The notes beneath the pieces were generated by a model. It saw only the letters and a program-made list of their open reading frames with translations, searched no databases and had not been told where the DNA came from. The translations under genes were made by a program, and so were the position numbers. From Bacteroidetes bacterium UBA2234 (lineage in GTDB: Bacteria > Bacteroidota > Bacteroidia > NS11-12g > UBA955), in assembly GCA_002347985.1 (NCBI GenBank), contig DDYM01000025.1, positions 8,710 to 38,022 on the forward strand: a DNA stretch of 29,313 nucleotides, in the 5' to 3' direction. The stretch's first letter is position 1. Every line of letters starts with the position of its first letter. Positions 7,403-15,728 of this stretch are shown piece after piece.

Positions 7403-8882
7403 ATGCAGGTGTAAAGTACTGATTTTTTGCAAATTTGAAATACCTGTGATTCAATCGATTGATGGGTTGGGGTTGTTCAAAGGGAGCGCCGATGAATAGG
7501 CTATCGGCAATTCGACTGCTGGTAGTTGGCCAATCTTTGATTTCCTCGGGCGACATGATTTTTACGGTGTGGGTTTCCTTTAGGTCGATCAATTTTGAAG
7601 CGATGGCCGTTTCGTAACTCAATCCCCATAGCGACCCTTTTTGAGAAAGTGCAATTGCAATTTTCGCAACATTGTTATCGTCGTTTAGTACTTGTTCTTC
7701 AGAGGGCTGTTGAATTAGCAGTTTTGCTTGGGGCTGTAACTTTACCAGGTCAAAAAGGAGTTGTTTTCTTTCGGAATAATTTGGCAGGTGTTTTTGTATA
7801 CCCAGTATCATTGAAAAAGCCAAAAACCACAGTGGAATGCTGATGAGTTGCTGGATTCGGGTTTGACTTTCAATGTGGCTTTGGGTTTGATTTTCGTTTC
7901 CACCATTCGGTTGTCCGTTGATTTGGTTTGTCGATGCCAACGTCGCTCCAATCGCCTTCCACTGGTAAATGCCAATTGACAGCATGCCAATCACTGCAAT
8001 GGGGTAGAAGAATTTTTCCATGTTGATATGTGCATCGCCCTGGGAATAAATCAAAACGGCGGCCAGGGTATCGACCAAGAAAATCGCAAAGAAAATGGAG
8101 GTGGATTGTCGCCATGGCTTGAGTAATCCAACAACAAAGCAAGCGATGGCAGTTGCGGCGGGAATGAAAAACCAGGAGGCGTGAAGGAGATAGTTTACGC
8201 TAAATAAGTTTCTAAATTGGGTTAGATTCTTGACGTTTGTGAGTGTGCCATAGAGTTGACTGTCGTATGGATTGCTCGGAGCGATGAGTTGCTTTGCAAT
8301 CATCAAACTGACGAGAGAAATTCCCAATGTCAATGCTTGTTTTGGGTTCAACTTCTGCCATCCAAATAATGCCAAAATGGGCAAGTATAGGACACCCGCG
8401 GGGTGTGATAGCCAAACGGCTGTAATCGACAAGAAGAGCAATAGGGGGAGTTGTTTCGAATCCAACACTATCCATTGGATGGCAGTAATGAAAATCAGGG
8501 TGCAGAGTCCGATTTCACTGTAACCAATATAAAATGCTTCACTTCCGCCGCAAAATATCACCAAAAAGTACAACCATCTTAGGGGGCTTTTGGCAGTGAG
8601 TGTCCAAGCCAGCCAGGCCATGAGGGGAAGAATGATGTTGATGCTTTGCATCACCCAGACAATTGGGGCTCCCAAGTAGGAAAGGAGTTGGCCAGGCCAT
8701 ACCAATAACTCGCAGGCGAGGCGATCGTAAAATAGACTTTGGTGATTTAAGATTCTAAAGAGAGTGTAGGCGCTATCTGTATGCAGCCAGCGTTCTGGTC
8801 CAAGATAGAGAGCAACAAATAGATAAATGGGCCACAGGAATCCTTCTCCTTGCTGGCCAATCCATCGTTGCTTCCGGGTCAT
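7353..8882 (-). CDS. Polytopic membrane protein, unknown function (possibly GT-C-like)
   Basis: This 509-residue protein has about 9-11 hydrophobic segments across residues 15-365, then a soluble tail of roughly 130 residues ending in a low-complexity Pro/Ser/Thr stretch. I cannot name a family. The layout (first extracytoplasmic loop with LHTDSAYTLFRILN, many helices, C-terminal soluble part) resembles GT-C fold glycosyltransferases, where an Asp in the first loop is catalytic; that is inference only. Another loop carries SHPAGVLYLP. ATG 8882 is 8 bp from the parE stop on the same strand, so it is probably co-transcribed with parE though functionally unrelated. Its 3' end overlaps the convergent T9SS gene by 50 bp, within the low-complexity tail. 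Base composition is like that of its neighbours. Confidence 0.7.
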   Translation of the reverse strand: MTRKQRWIGQQGEGFLWPIYLFVALYLGPERWLHTDSAYTLFRILNHQSLFYDRLACELLVWPGQLLSYLGAPIVWVMQSINIILPLMAWLAWTLTAKSPLRWLYFLVIFCGGSEAFYIGYSEIGLCTLIFITAIQWIVLDSKQLPLLLFLSITAVWLSHPAGVLYLPILALFGWQKLNPKQALTLGISLVSLMIAKQLIAPSNPYDSQLYGTLTNVKNLTQFRNLFSVNYLLHASWFFIPAATAIACFVVGLLKPWRQSTSIFFAIFLVDTLAAVLIYSQGDAHINMEKFFYPIAVIGMLSIGIYQWKAIGATLASTNQINGQPNGGNENQTQSHIESQTRIQQLISIPLWFLAFSMILGIQKHLPNYSERKQLLFDLVKLQPQAKLLIQQPSEEQVLNDDNNVAKIAIALSQKGSLWGLSYETAIASKLIDLKETHTVKIMSPEEIKDWPTTSSRIADSLFIGAPFEQPQPINRLNHRYFKFAKNQYFTPASTPPTTSTTSQSPPPQ

Positions 8883-8890
8883 GGGCTTTG

Positions 8891-10786
8891 TTATTCTGCA
8901 ACGGGTTCTGTTTCGGCTACAAGGACCGTGTTGACGATTTCGGGTTCATCGTCTTTTTCTACGATGAGGTTGTCTATGATGAATTCCTGACGTTCCGGGG
9001 TGTTCTTTCCCATGTAGTAATTGAGGAGTTTTTCGATGTTCGATTCTTGACTCAAAATCACAGGTTCGATGCGAATATCGGGGCCAATAAATCCAGCAAA
9101 TTCATCGGGAGAAATTTCACCCAGTCCCTTAAATCGTGTGATTTCCGGCTTGTGTCCGAGTTTTGAAATCGCATTTTTTCGCTCTTCATCGGAATAGCAG
9201 TAAATGGTTTCCTTTTTGTTTCTCACCCTAAATAATGGAGTACCCAAAATATATAGGTGTCCGTTTCTGACCAAATCGGGGAAGAACTGCAAGAAGAATG
9301 TCATTAGGAGCAATCGAATGTGCATCCCGTCTACGTCGGCATCGGTTGCAATTACGATCTTGTTAAATCGCAAATTCTCTAGGCCTTCTTCGATGTCTAG
9401 AGCATGCTGAAGCAGGTTGAATTCTTCGTTTTCGTATACGATTTTCTTTTTCAGTCCGTAGCAATTCAAGGGTTTACCGCGTAAGCTAAACACCGCTTGC
9501 AGATTGGGATTTCGGCTTTTGGTGATGGATCCGCTGGCGCTATCTCCCTCGGTAATGAATAGGGTGGTTTCAAAGCGGACGTCGGATTTAGCATCGGTGA
9601 GGTGTGTTTTGCAATCCCTCAACTTTTTGTTGTGTAAATTGGCTCTTTTGGCGCGTTCCTTGGCCAATTTTTGCACCCCAGCCATGTCTTTTCGTTCGCG
9701 TTCATTTTGCAGAATTTTCTTCAGCAAGGCATCGGCAACGGTAGGGTTTTTATGGAGGTAATCGTCAACGTTTTTCTTGATGAAATCAAGCATCGCTGTT
9801 TTGATGCTCGGCCCATCGGGTCCCATATCGGCGCTGCCCAACTTCGTCTTGGTTTGACTTTCGAACACGGGTTCCATGATTCGAATGCTGATGGCTGCGG
9901 TGATAGAGGCGCGAATGTCGGTGGCATCAAATTCCTTCTTATAAAACTCACGAATCGTTTTTACAAATGTTTCACGGAAGGCCGCCAAGTGCGTACCTCC
10001 TTGGGTTGTGTATTGTCCGTTTACAAACGAGTAATATTCTTCGCCATAAGAATCGGTATGGGTAAAGGCAAGTTCGATGTCGTCATTTTTGACATGAATC
10101 ACTGGGTAAAGTGCGGCTTCTTCGGTAACTTTATGATCGAGAAGATCGAGCAAACCCCTACGAGAGGCGTAGCTTTCGCCATTGAATCGAATGGTGAGGG
10201 CGGAGTTTAGGTAGGTGTAGTTTTTGATTTGTTCCCGCAAGAACTCGCTGATAAATCTGTAGTTTTTGAAGATGCTGGCATCGGGCTCAAACACCATGAG
10301 TGTTCCGTTGGGTTCAGTGGTGTCGGTTTCGGGCGCATCGATCATCAATTCGCCTTTTTCGAATTCGGCGCGTTTGGTTCTGCCATCGCGGAAACTTTGC
10401 ACAACGAAATAGTTGGATAAAGCGTTCACTGCTTTGGTACCCACACCGTTCAAGCCCACTGATTTTTGGAAGGCTTTGGAATCGTATTTACCACCGGTAT
10501 TGATTTTGGAAACGCAATCGATCACTTTTCCCAGCGGAATGCCTCTGCCCCAATCTCGGATGGTAACACGCTTATCGTCAATGGTAATTTCAATTTTCTT
10601 TCCATTGCCCATGACGTGTTCATCGATGGAGTTGTCGACGATTTCTTTCACAAGTACATAGATTCCATCATCGGCAGCGGTTCCATCGCCCAGTTTTCCG
10701 ATGTACATTCCCGGACGGAGCCTGATATGCTCTTTCCAATCAAGACTTTTGATTTCGTCTTCGGTATACCTAGCCACTTCACTCAT
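8891..10786 (-). CDS. parE: DNA topoisomerase IV subunit B (ParE)
   Basis: The 631-residue ATPase subunit of topoisomerase IV decatenates daughter chromosomes with ParC. The GHKL ATPase domain is at the N-terminus: [10 protein letters not shown] has catalytic Glu48 and Mg-binding Asn52, followed by DWGRGIPLG and [14 protein letters not shown]. The transducer domain follows, then TOPRIM with EGDSA (413-417) and the DADVDG acidic cluster (482-487), and the C-terminal [15 protein letters not shown] block. Length and the absence of a GyrB-type insertion favour ParE over GyrB, though the two are close relatives. The frame extends to a TTG at 10804; ATG 10786 is preferred because it gives the family-like [12 protein letters not shown]. 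parC is not adjacent; the next gene on the strand encodes a membrane protein. It is divergent from the lipoprotein at 10859 across 72 bp. Confidence 0.93.
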   Translation of the reverse strand: MSEVARYTEDEIKSLDWKEHIRLRPGMYIGKLGDGTAADDGIYVLVKEIVDNSIDEHVMGNGKKIEITIDDKRVTIRDWGRGIPLGKVIDCVSKINTGGKYDSKAFQKSVGLNGVGTKAVNALSNYFVVQSFRDGRTKRAEFEKGELMIDAPETDTTEPNGTLMVFEPDASIFKNYRFISEFLREQIKNYTYLNSALTIRFNGESYASRRGLLDLLDHKVTEEAALYPVIHVKNDDIELAFTHTDSYGEEYYSFVNGQYTTQGGTHLAAFRETFVKTIREFYKKEFDATDIRASITAAISIRIMEPVFESQTKTKLGSADMGPDGPSIKTAMLDFIKKNVDDYLHKNPTVADALLKKILQNERERKDMAGVQKLAKERAKRANLHNKKLRDCKTHLTDAKSDVRFETTLFITEGDSASGSITKSRNPNLQAVFSLRGKPLNCYGLKKKIVYENEEFNLLQHALDIEEGLENLRFNKIVIATDADVDGMHIRLLLMTFFLQFFPDLVRNGHLYILGTPLFRVRNKKETIYCYSDEERKNAISKLGHKPEITRFKGLGEISPDEFAGFIGPDIRIEPVILSQESNIEKLLNYYMGKNTPERQEFIIDNLIVEKDDEPEIVNTVLVAETEPVAE

Positions 10787-10846
10787 AAATACAATATTAG
10801 TCAATGGATTTCAATGGCTATTCCCGAGTTTTTCACATCATTCACT

Positions 10847-10854
10847 TATTTTTG
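10847..10854 (+). promoter_or_regulatory. -7 promoter element TATTTTTG, lipoprotein/Moco run
   Basis: It matches TAnnTTTG exactly and ends 4 nt before ATG 10859, predicting an essentially leaderless transcript. No TTG is found 17 nt upstream. It may drive the whole rightward run 10859-17095, since no strong internal promoter is obvious. Confidence 0.5.
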
Positions 10855-10858
10855 CTTC

Positions 10859-11422
10859 ATGAAATGGCAAGGTTTGATTTGGGGTTTGATTTTGATGGTG
10901 GGATGTACAAGTAAGTTTGATCGCGATTTTGAGAAGGTGTCGAAATACGAGGCTTTGATTGTTCCCAAGGTTCAGTGGGATAAGTTGCCGGATTCTTCGG
11001 TGGTGGCCTTGATGACATTTGCCAAGGCGCATCCAGAATATAAAAACAGCAGTGATTTTGTTTATGTGTGTACGAAGTTGGCGGAGCGACAAGGGTTTGG
11101 GTTCAAGGCGGCGGAGTATAGCGAGTATTATATCGAACAGTTTAAGCCGAAGGGAAAGCCTTTGATGGAGATGATGGTAGTTGCGGCGCATTATTACGAG
11201 CAGGGTGGTGTGTTTGATAAGGCGCTGAAATATTACCAGCGATTGGCGGCAGAGTTTCCAAAGGAAGAAGTGGGTAAGCAGGCGATTGTGATGGTGGATA
11301 TGCTGAGTATGGGTCTAACAACACCGGAGGCACAGATGAATTATATCTTGAAAAAGGCAATGTCTGGGGATTCTGCGAAATCGAACGTCTCGGTGAAAGT
11401 TGATGGTTCTTCGCGAAATTGA
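10859..11422 (+). CDS. Lipoprotein with a TPR-like helical repeat, unknown function
   Basis: The 187-residue product starts MKWQGLIWGLILMVGC, a short lipoprotein signal with lipidated Cys16. The rest is helical. AAHYYEQGGVFDKALKYYQRLAAEFPKEEVGKQA (in the second half) has the A/G/Y pattern of a tetratricopeptide repeat, which usually mediates protein-protein contact. It is probably anchored in the envelope. The frame is open far upstream (to 10466), but that part runs antisense through parE and lacks a signal peptide; ATG 10859 creates the lipobox N-terminus and sits 4 nt after a -7 element. It ends 25 bp before moaA on the same strand and may be co-transcribed with the Moco genes, although nothing in the protein suggests a role in cofactor synthesis. 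Confidence 0.75.
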   Translation: MKWQGLIWGLILMVGCTSKFDRDFEKVSKYEALIVPKVQWDKLPDSSVVALMTFAKAHPEYKNSSDFVYVCTKLAERQGFGFKAAEYSEYYIEQFKPKGKPLMEMMVVAAHYYEQGGVFDKALKYYQRLAAEFPKEEVGKQAIVMVDMLSMGLTTPEAQMNYILKKAMSGDSAKSNVSVKVDGSSRN

Positions 11423-11447
11423 TGGTTAGCAGGGGATTGTGAAGGCC

Positions 11448-12434
11448 ATGTTTGTTGATAATCACCAGCGGATTCACAATTATTTGCGAATTTCACTCAC
11501 AGACAATTGCAATTTGCGATGTTCGTATTGCATGCCTGAGGAGGAATACGATTTCACACCGGCGAGTCGGTTGATGCAAGTGGATGAAATTGTTGAGATT
11601 GCCAAGGTTTTTGTGGCCGGTGGCGTGAATAAAATCCGATTAACGGGCGGTGAGCCATTGGTAAGAAAGGATGCGGGCGAGATTATTGAGCGGTTGAGTG
11701 GGTTGGGGGTGCAGTTAACGATGACAACCAATGCAACAAGGGTTCATTTGTTTGTTGATGCGATGAAGGCAGCCGGGATGAAGAAAGTGAATGTGAGTTT
11801 GGATACCCTGAACGCGGATACTTTTGTTTTACTGACTAAGCGAGATTTGTTTGGGCAGGTTAGGTCGAATATCAACTTATTGTTGTCCGAAGGGTTTGAA
11901 GTGAAGGTGAACGCTGTGGTGATGCGGGGTGTGAACGATCATGAGATTTTGGATTTTGTTCGATGGTCTTTTTTGAGTGGGGTTCATGTGCGATTCATTG
12001 AGTTTATGCCTTTTGAGGGAAATCATTGGGACAATTCGAGGGTTGTAACCTGGCAACAAATTTTGTTGGCCGTGGAATCTGAATTTGGGGATAAAATTGA
12101 GGAGATGCCGAGGGTGCCGCATGAGACGGTGAAGCAGTATCGACTCAAAGGTGGAGCAGGTACTTTTGCGGTGATTAGTACGATGAGTGCGCCATTTTGT
12201 GGGGACTGCAATCGTTTGCGTTTGACGGCGGATGGGAAGATGAAGAACTGTTTGTTTAGTAAAGGAGAAACCGACTTATTGGGTGCATTGCGAAGGGGCG
12301 AATCGATTGGTCCATTGATTGAGGCGAATGTAAAGTCAAAAGCTGCGGCATTGGGCGGTCAGTTTGGAACGGATTTAGGTTCGGTGGTGGCGGATGACAT
12401 TGTAAATCGGAGTATGATTACCATTGGCGGATAA
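11448..12434 (+). CDS. moaA: GTP 3',8-cyclase MoaA (radical SAM)
   Basis: The 328-residue radical SAM enzyme converts GTP to 3',8-cyclo-7,8-dihydro-GTP, the first step of molybdenum cofactor synthesis; MoaC then forms cyclic pyranopterin monophosphate. The N-terminal [4Fe-4S] motif CNLRCSYC uses Cys21, Cys25 and Cys28. The SAM-binding GGEP is in KIRLTGGEPLVRKD. The second cluster, typical of MoaA, uses CGDC (251, 254) and Cys268 with the expected C-X2-C-X13-C spacing. The protein ends in ITIGG; the Gly-Gly tail is needed for function in characterised MoaA. A GTG at 11439 would add three residues; ATG 11448 (MFVDNHQRIHNYLRIS) is preferred. It lies 25 bp after the lipoprotein gene and 21 bp before moeA. 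Confidence 0.96.
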   Translation: MFVDNHQRIHNYLRISLTDNCNLRCSYCMPEEEYDFTPASRLMQVDEIVEIAKVFVAGGVNKIRLTGGEPLVRKDAGEIIERLSGLGVQLTMTTNATRVHLFVDAMKAAGMKKVNVSLDTLNADTFVLLTKRDLFGQVRSNINLLLSEGFEVKVNAVVMRGVNDHEILDFVRWSFLSGVHVRFIEFMPFEGNHWDNSRVVTWQQILLAVESEFGDKIEEMPRVPHETVKQYRLKGGAGTFAVISTMSAPFCGDCNRLRLTADGKMKNCLFSKGETDLLGALRRGESIGPLIEANVKSKAAALGGQFGTDLGSVVADDIVNRSMITIGG

Positions 12435-12455
12435 GGATTAACTTGCGTTGATTTT

Positions 12456-13655
12456 ATGAAAAAGATGATTTCGGTGGCTGAGGCCAAGGGGTTGATTGCG
12501 GATAGTATTTTGCGATTGGGTTCTAGGGAAGTGAAATTGATGGAGGGTTTGGGAAGGTGTTTGGCGGAGGATGTTTTTTCACCCATAGATATGCCAGGAT
12601 TTGCACAGTCTGCCATGGATGGGTATGCTTTTTCGTGGAAGGGTTTTGAGGAATTTGGGAAATTGGAAATTGTGGGGGAGGTGGCCGCTGGCGCGGCCGA
12701 GGCAGGGCCGAGACCCGCGCCATACCAAACGGTACGTATTTTTACTGGGGCCCCAGTGCCGGAAGGTTTTGATACAGTTTTGATGCAGGAAAAAGCCTCT
12801 GCTGTTGAAGGTGTGTTGGAGGTGCTAGATCCTGATTTGATTTGTGGTAGAAATGTGAGATTGGCCGGCAGTGAAATTGCGAAGGGGGCCTTGGCGATGA
12901 AAAAAGGAACTGTTCTTACGGCTGCGGGCATAGGTTTTTTGGCGAGTTTGGGATTGGAGAAAGTTTCGGTGGTTAAGGAGCCTAGGGTGACATTGATCGT
13001 GACGGGGGATGAGTTGCAGCAGCCGGGTATGTCATTGGGTTATGGGCAGGTATACGAGTCAAATTCTCAATTAATTCAAGCGGCATTTTTGCACTTGCGA
13101 TTTTCGCAACCCAAAATTGTGTATGCGAAGGACAATTTGCCTGGCCTTACTGCGTCGATTCGATTGGCTATGTTAGATAGTGATATGATTGTGTTGACGG
13201 GTGGGGTGAGCGTGGGCGACTACGACTTTGTTGTTCCCGCGGCCGAGGCCGCGGGAACAACTTCGGTGTTTCACAAAATCAAACAGAAACCCGGCAAACC
13301 CATCTATTTCGGGCTTGCCAATCAGGGTGCTACCGCAGTTTTCGGATTGCCAGGAAATCCAGCATCGGTGTTGACCTGTTTTTATCAGTATGTATTGCCA
13401 GCGCTTCAATCAACAACAGCCTGCCCTGTTTCACTACATGTGAAATCTGCTACATTTATCGATGGATATAAGAAAAATCCTGGCCTTACCCATTTTTTGA
13501 AAGGCATATATTCCGACGGTGTTGTACGGTTGTTGGGGGCCCAAGAATCGTATCGTTTGAGCTCGTTTTCTCTGGCCAATTGCCTCATCGAAATCCCTGA
13601 GGAGAGTAGCGAAATTGTCGCTGGGGCATCGGTGCTGGTGCATTTATTTGGCTAG
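12456..13655 (+). CDS. moeA: Molybdopterin molybdenumtransferase MoeA
   Basis: The 399-residue enzyme inserts molybdenum into adenylylated molybdopterin to complete Moco. Order of motifs: the N-terminal QSAMDGYAF block (about 51-59), VRIFTGAPVPEGFDTVLMQE (93-112), the molybdopterin-binding domain from about residue 178 with VTGDEL (182-187), TGGVSVGDYDF (248-258), FHKIKQKPGKP (272-282) and FGLPGNPAS (296-304), then a C-terminal beta domain. Length is normal. It lies 21 bp after moaA and 27 bp before the permease gene. Odd feature: several GC-rich inverted repeats lie inside the gene, including a perfect 15-bp-arm palindrome at 13230-13261 encoding VVPAAEAAGTTS. The protein there keeps roughly the length expected for the family, so the palindrome is not an obvious insertion. 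Confidence 0.95.
   Translation: MKKMISVAEAKGLIADSILRLGSREVKLMEGLGRCLAEDVFSPIDMPGFAQSAMDGYAFSWKGFEEFGKLEIVGEVAAGAAEAGPRPAPYQTVRIFTGAPVPEGFDTVLMQEKASAVEGVLEVLDPDLICGRNVRLAGSEIAKGALAMKKGTVLTAAGIGFLASLGLEKVSVVKEPRVTLIVTGDELQQPGMSLGYGQVYESNSQLIQAAFLHLRFSQPKIVYAKDNLPGLTASIRLAMLDSDMIVLTGGVSVGDYDFVVPAAEAAGTTSVFHKIKQKPGKPIYFGLANQGATAVFGLPGNPASVLTCFYQYVLPALQSTTACPVSLHVKSATFIDGYKKNPGLTHFLKGIYSDGVVRLLGAQESYRLSSFSLANCLIEIPEESSEIVAGASVLVHLFG
12683..12698. repeat. Short GC-rich inverted repeat inside moeA
   Basis: GGCCGC (12683-12688) and GCGGCC (12693-12698) flank TGGC. The 12-mer CGCGGCCGAGGC starting at 12692 recurs at 13239-13250 inside the larger moeA palindrome. Confidence 0.5.
13230..13261. repeat. 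Perfect 15-bp-arm palindrome inside moeA
   Basis: GTTGTTCCCGCGGCC (13230-13244) and GGCCGCGGGAACAAC (13247-13261) are exact reverse complements separated by GA. The element is translated in frame within the molybdopterin-binding domain, just after the GGVSVGDYDF motif. Confidence 0.9.
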
Positions 13656-13682
13656 GGGTCGGAACTCTATTAATTTCGAGGC

Positions 13683-14546
13683 ATGTTGGGGATACCGAGT
13701 TTATGGATTCTATTATTTTTTGTTGTCGCCTTTCTCTATTCTGCGGTGGGTCATGGCGGAGCTAGCGGTTACCTCGCTTTAATGTCGATCTGGCATTTGG
13801 CCCCCGAACACATGAAACCCGTTGCATTGATCTTGAATTTGGTGGTTAGTGGTATCGCATTTATTCAATTTTACAGGCAAGGTCATTTTTTGTGGCGACT
13901 CTTCTTGCCCATCGCGGCCCTTTCCATTCCTATGGCCTATTTGGGTGGGTTTACGCCATTAAAAGACGATGTGTATCAGCTGGGTTTGGGCGTGTTTTTG
14001 GTGATTTCTGTAGTGCTTTTGAATGTGAATTTGCGGGGTGGGATTTCTTTCAAAAACGACGATGAGCAGCGCGTTTTAGCCGATGATGCATCGCAACTTT
14101 CCAGAGAATATTTGTTGGCTGCGGCTATTTTAGGTGGTGGCATCGGATACGTATCGGGTCTGCTCGGAATCGGAGGCGGTATCTTGCTGTCTCCCGTGCT
14201 TTTGTTATTGGGTTGGACCCAACAGAAACAGACTGCAGCGATGGGTGCGGCTTTCATTTTTGTCAATTCGATGTCTGGCTTGGTTGGCTTCGTTCAACAG
14301 CATCCGCTTTGGGAATCGCCTGCGGAAAAAATGAGTGGTATCGCCGATGCTGCGATAACAGGTGGATCTGTATTGGGGATTTATTGGCTGTCTGTTTCGA
14401 TGATTGTGGGAGTATTAATCATGCCAGTGGTTATGGGTGGAGTGGTAGGTTCATGGTATGGCTCCAAGAAATTTAGTCATCGCGGAATGAAAGGGATTTT
14501 GTCTGTAGTGTTGTTGATTGCAGCAATCAAATTACTTTTGCGATGA
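13683..14546 (+). CDS. TauE/SafE family membrane transporter embedded in the Moco cluster
   Basis: The 287-residue inner-membrane protein has about eight hydrophobic segments in two halves. Each half opens with a Gly-rich repeat typical of the TauE/SafE (DUF81) family: YSAVGHGGASGYLALMS (about 19-35) and VSGLLGIGGGILLSPVL (about 158-174). Known members export or import sulfur-containing anions such as sulfite, sulfoacetate or taurine-derived compounds, and many have no known substrate. Its stop overlaps the moaD start by 4 bp (ATGA), so it is translationally coupled to the Moco genes. I infer a role tied to Moco enzymes, for example handling sulfite or another oxyanion, or movement of a sulfur or molybdate species, but the sequence does not settle this. 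ATG 13683 follows a -7-like TAATTTCG (13671-13678, one mismatch) by 4 nt. Confidence 0.88.
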   Translation: MLGIPSLWILLFFVVAFLYSAVGHGGASGYLALMSIWHLAPEHMKPVALILNLVVSGIAFIQFYRQGHFLWRLFLPIAALSIPMAYLGGFTPLKDDVYQLGLGVFLVISVVLLNVNLRGGISFKNDDEQRVLADDASQLSREYLLAAAILGGGIGYVSGLLGIGGGILLSPVLLLLGWTQQKQTAAMGAAFIFVNSMSGLVGFVQQHPLWESPAEKMSGIADAAITGGSVLGIYWLSVSMIVGVLIMPVVMGGVVGSWYGSKKFSHRGMKGILSVVLLIAAIKLLLR

Positions 14547-14788
14547 TGACAGTTCAACTGATGAGTTATGGTGCGTTAACGGATATCACGGGCGCAAATT
14601 CCTTTGAATTGGAAATTTCGGGGGAAAAGATTTCGGTGGCTGAATTGAAATTGATGTTGTTTTCGCAATTCCCCGCCTTGGAAGGAAAGACGTTTCGAAT
14701 TGCGGTGAACCAGCGATTTGTGAGCGATGAATCAGACGTCAAAGCTGGGGTTCAAATTGCACTGATGCCACCTTTTTCTGGGGGATGA
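14543..14788 (+). CDS. moaD: Molybdopterin synthase sulfur carrier subunit MoaD
   Basis: The 81-residue ubiquitin-like protein ends in PPFSGG. The terminal Gly-Gly is adenylylated by MoeB and then thiocarboxylated, carrying the sulfur that MoaE inserts into cyclic pyranopterin monophosphate. The beta-grasp pattern, the central FSQFPALEGK segment, the VNQRFV strand and the ALMPPFSGG ending are all in place. The start overlaps the TauE/SafE stop (ATGA at 14543-14546); a second ATG at 14546 is also possible. A 122-bp gap follows before moeB, the largest spacing in the cluster, in which I see no gene and no exact promoter element. Confidence 0.93.
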   Translation: MMTVQLMSYGALTDITGANSFELEISGEKISVAELKLMLFSQFPALEGKTFRIAVNQRFVSDESDVKAGVQIALMPPFSGG

Positions 14789-14910
14789 CAATTGGTTTGA
14801 ATTGAAAATAGATAGAAAAGATTTACATGTTGTGGACATCAGTGGCAGTGATTTTAAAACCAATTAAATTCCCATTGACATAACTCTGAGTTGTAAATAA
14901 ATGAAGTTGA

Positions 14911-15717
14911 ATGATGGAAATGGAGCCCGATTTTTTGGATAGATACCAACGACAGTTGTCGTTGCCGGAGGTGGGTTTGGGCGGGCAGCGCGCGCTGCGC
15001 GCTGCCCGCGTCCTGGTCATTGGCATCGGTGGGCTGGGATGTCCTGTGGTTCAATATCTTACAGCCGCAGGCGTGGGAAATCTTATCCTCGTTGATGCCG
15101 ACCGGGTATCGTTGGGGAATTTGCAACGACAAATATTATTTGCCTTAAAAGACGTTGGTTCATTCAAAGTTGATGCGGCTAGAGATTTTATCCTGAAGCA
15201 AAACGATAAAATTGCGGTGACTGTCTATAAGGAAATGTTGTCTGCGGAAAACGCAAATGCTTTATTGGCTTTGGCGGATATCGTGGTGGATTGTACCGAT
15301 AACTTTGCAGCGCGTTATTTAATCAACGATGCATGTGCTTTGGCAAATAAGCCATGGGTATATGCGTCCATAGCGAAGTTTGAGGGTCAGGTTGCGGTGT
15401 TTAACGACAGGATGCCCAATCTTGAGGTAAGAATTCAGGAGCGAAGTCATCCAATTGACTCAATAGAAACTTCTGTTCGTTCTTTGAATTACAGGGATGT
15501 ATTTCCAAATCCTCCTGGAGACGGTGAGATTCAAAATTGTGCTGAAGCGGGTGTTCTTGGGGCATTGGCAGGTATCGTTGGTTCAATCCAAGCGATGGAA
15601 GTATTGAAATGGATATTGGGTTTGAAGGGTCTTTTGGTGAATCAATTGCTCACCTACAATGCGATTCATCATAGCATGGTGAAATTCCAACTCGACGAAA
15701 ATTCTGACCGAAAGTAG
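14911..15717 (+). CDS. moeB: MoeB/ThiF/HesA-type E1-like adenylyltransferase, without zinc-site cysteines
   Basis: The 268-residue product adenylylates the MoaD C-terminus with ATP. Seen: RYQRQLSLPEVG near the N-terminus, nucleotide-binding GIGGLG (38-43), Asp62 in VDAD, the catalytic Arg73 in NLQRQILF, Asp130 in DCTDNF, and NCAEAGVLGALAGIVGS (209-225). It differs from the E. coli type: its only Cys residues are 44, 128, 142 and 210, so neither CxxC of the structural zinc site is present. About 20 residues (168-190) occupy the region where the first CxxC would lie, and the chain ends before the second. There is no C-terminal rhodanese domain. Loss of zinc is known in some ThiF/HesA relatives, so activity is still likely. 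The gene carries a GC-rich 13-bp-arm hairpin at 14981-15009 and ends 11 bp before moaE. Confidence 0.88.
   Translation: MMEMEPDFLDRYQRQLSLPEVGLGGQRALRAARVLVIGIGGLGCPVVQYLTAAGVGNLILVDADRVSLGNLQRQILFALKDVGSFKVDAARDFILKQNDKIAVTVYKEMLSAENANALLALADIVVDCTDNFAARYLINDACALANKPWVYASIAKFEGQVAVFNDRMPNLEVRIQERSHPIDSIETSVRSLNYRDVFPNPPGDGEIQNCAEAGVLGALAGIVGSIQAMEVLKWILGLKGLLVNQLLTYNAIHHSMVKFQLDENSDRK
14981..15009. repeat. Perfect 13-bp-arm GC-rich hairpin inside moeB
   Basis: GCGGGCAGCGCGC (14981-14993) and GCGCGCTGCCCGC (14997-15009) are exact reverse complements around GCT. The 12-mer CGCGCTGCGCGC (14991-15002) is identical to 25590-25601 in the intergenic hairpin downstream. It is translated as part of GGQRALRAARVL, just before the nucleotide-binding motif. 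Confidence 0.9.
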
Positions 15718-15728
15718 TAACTTTACCC

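Noticed and set aside
8392..8406. ACACCC-GCG-GGGTGT inverted repeat in the membrane-protein gene
   Set aside because: Only 6-bp arms, encoding an ordinary HPAGV stretch; too short to group with the moeA and moeB hairpins.
10466..10858. N-terminal extension of the 10859 lipoprotein
   Set aside because: The upstream frame runs antisense through parE, and the lipoprotein signal starts at 10859.
14789..14910. Moco riboswitch or small gene in the moaD-moeB gap
   Set aside because: Only a short inverted match (ATTGGTTT and AAACCAAT about 60 nt apart) and an 18-codon frame at 14827 are visible; neither has support, and a Moco aptamer structure is not evident.
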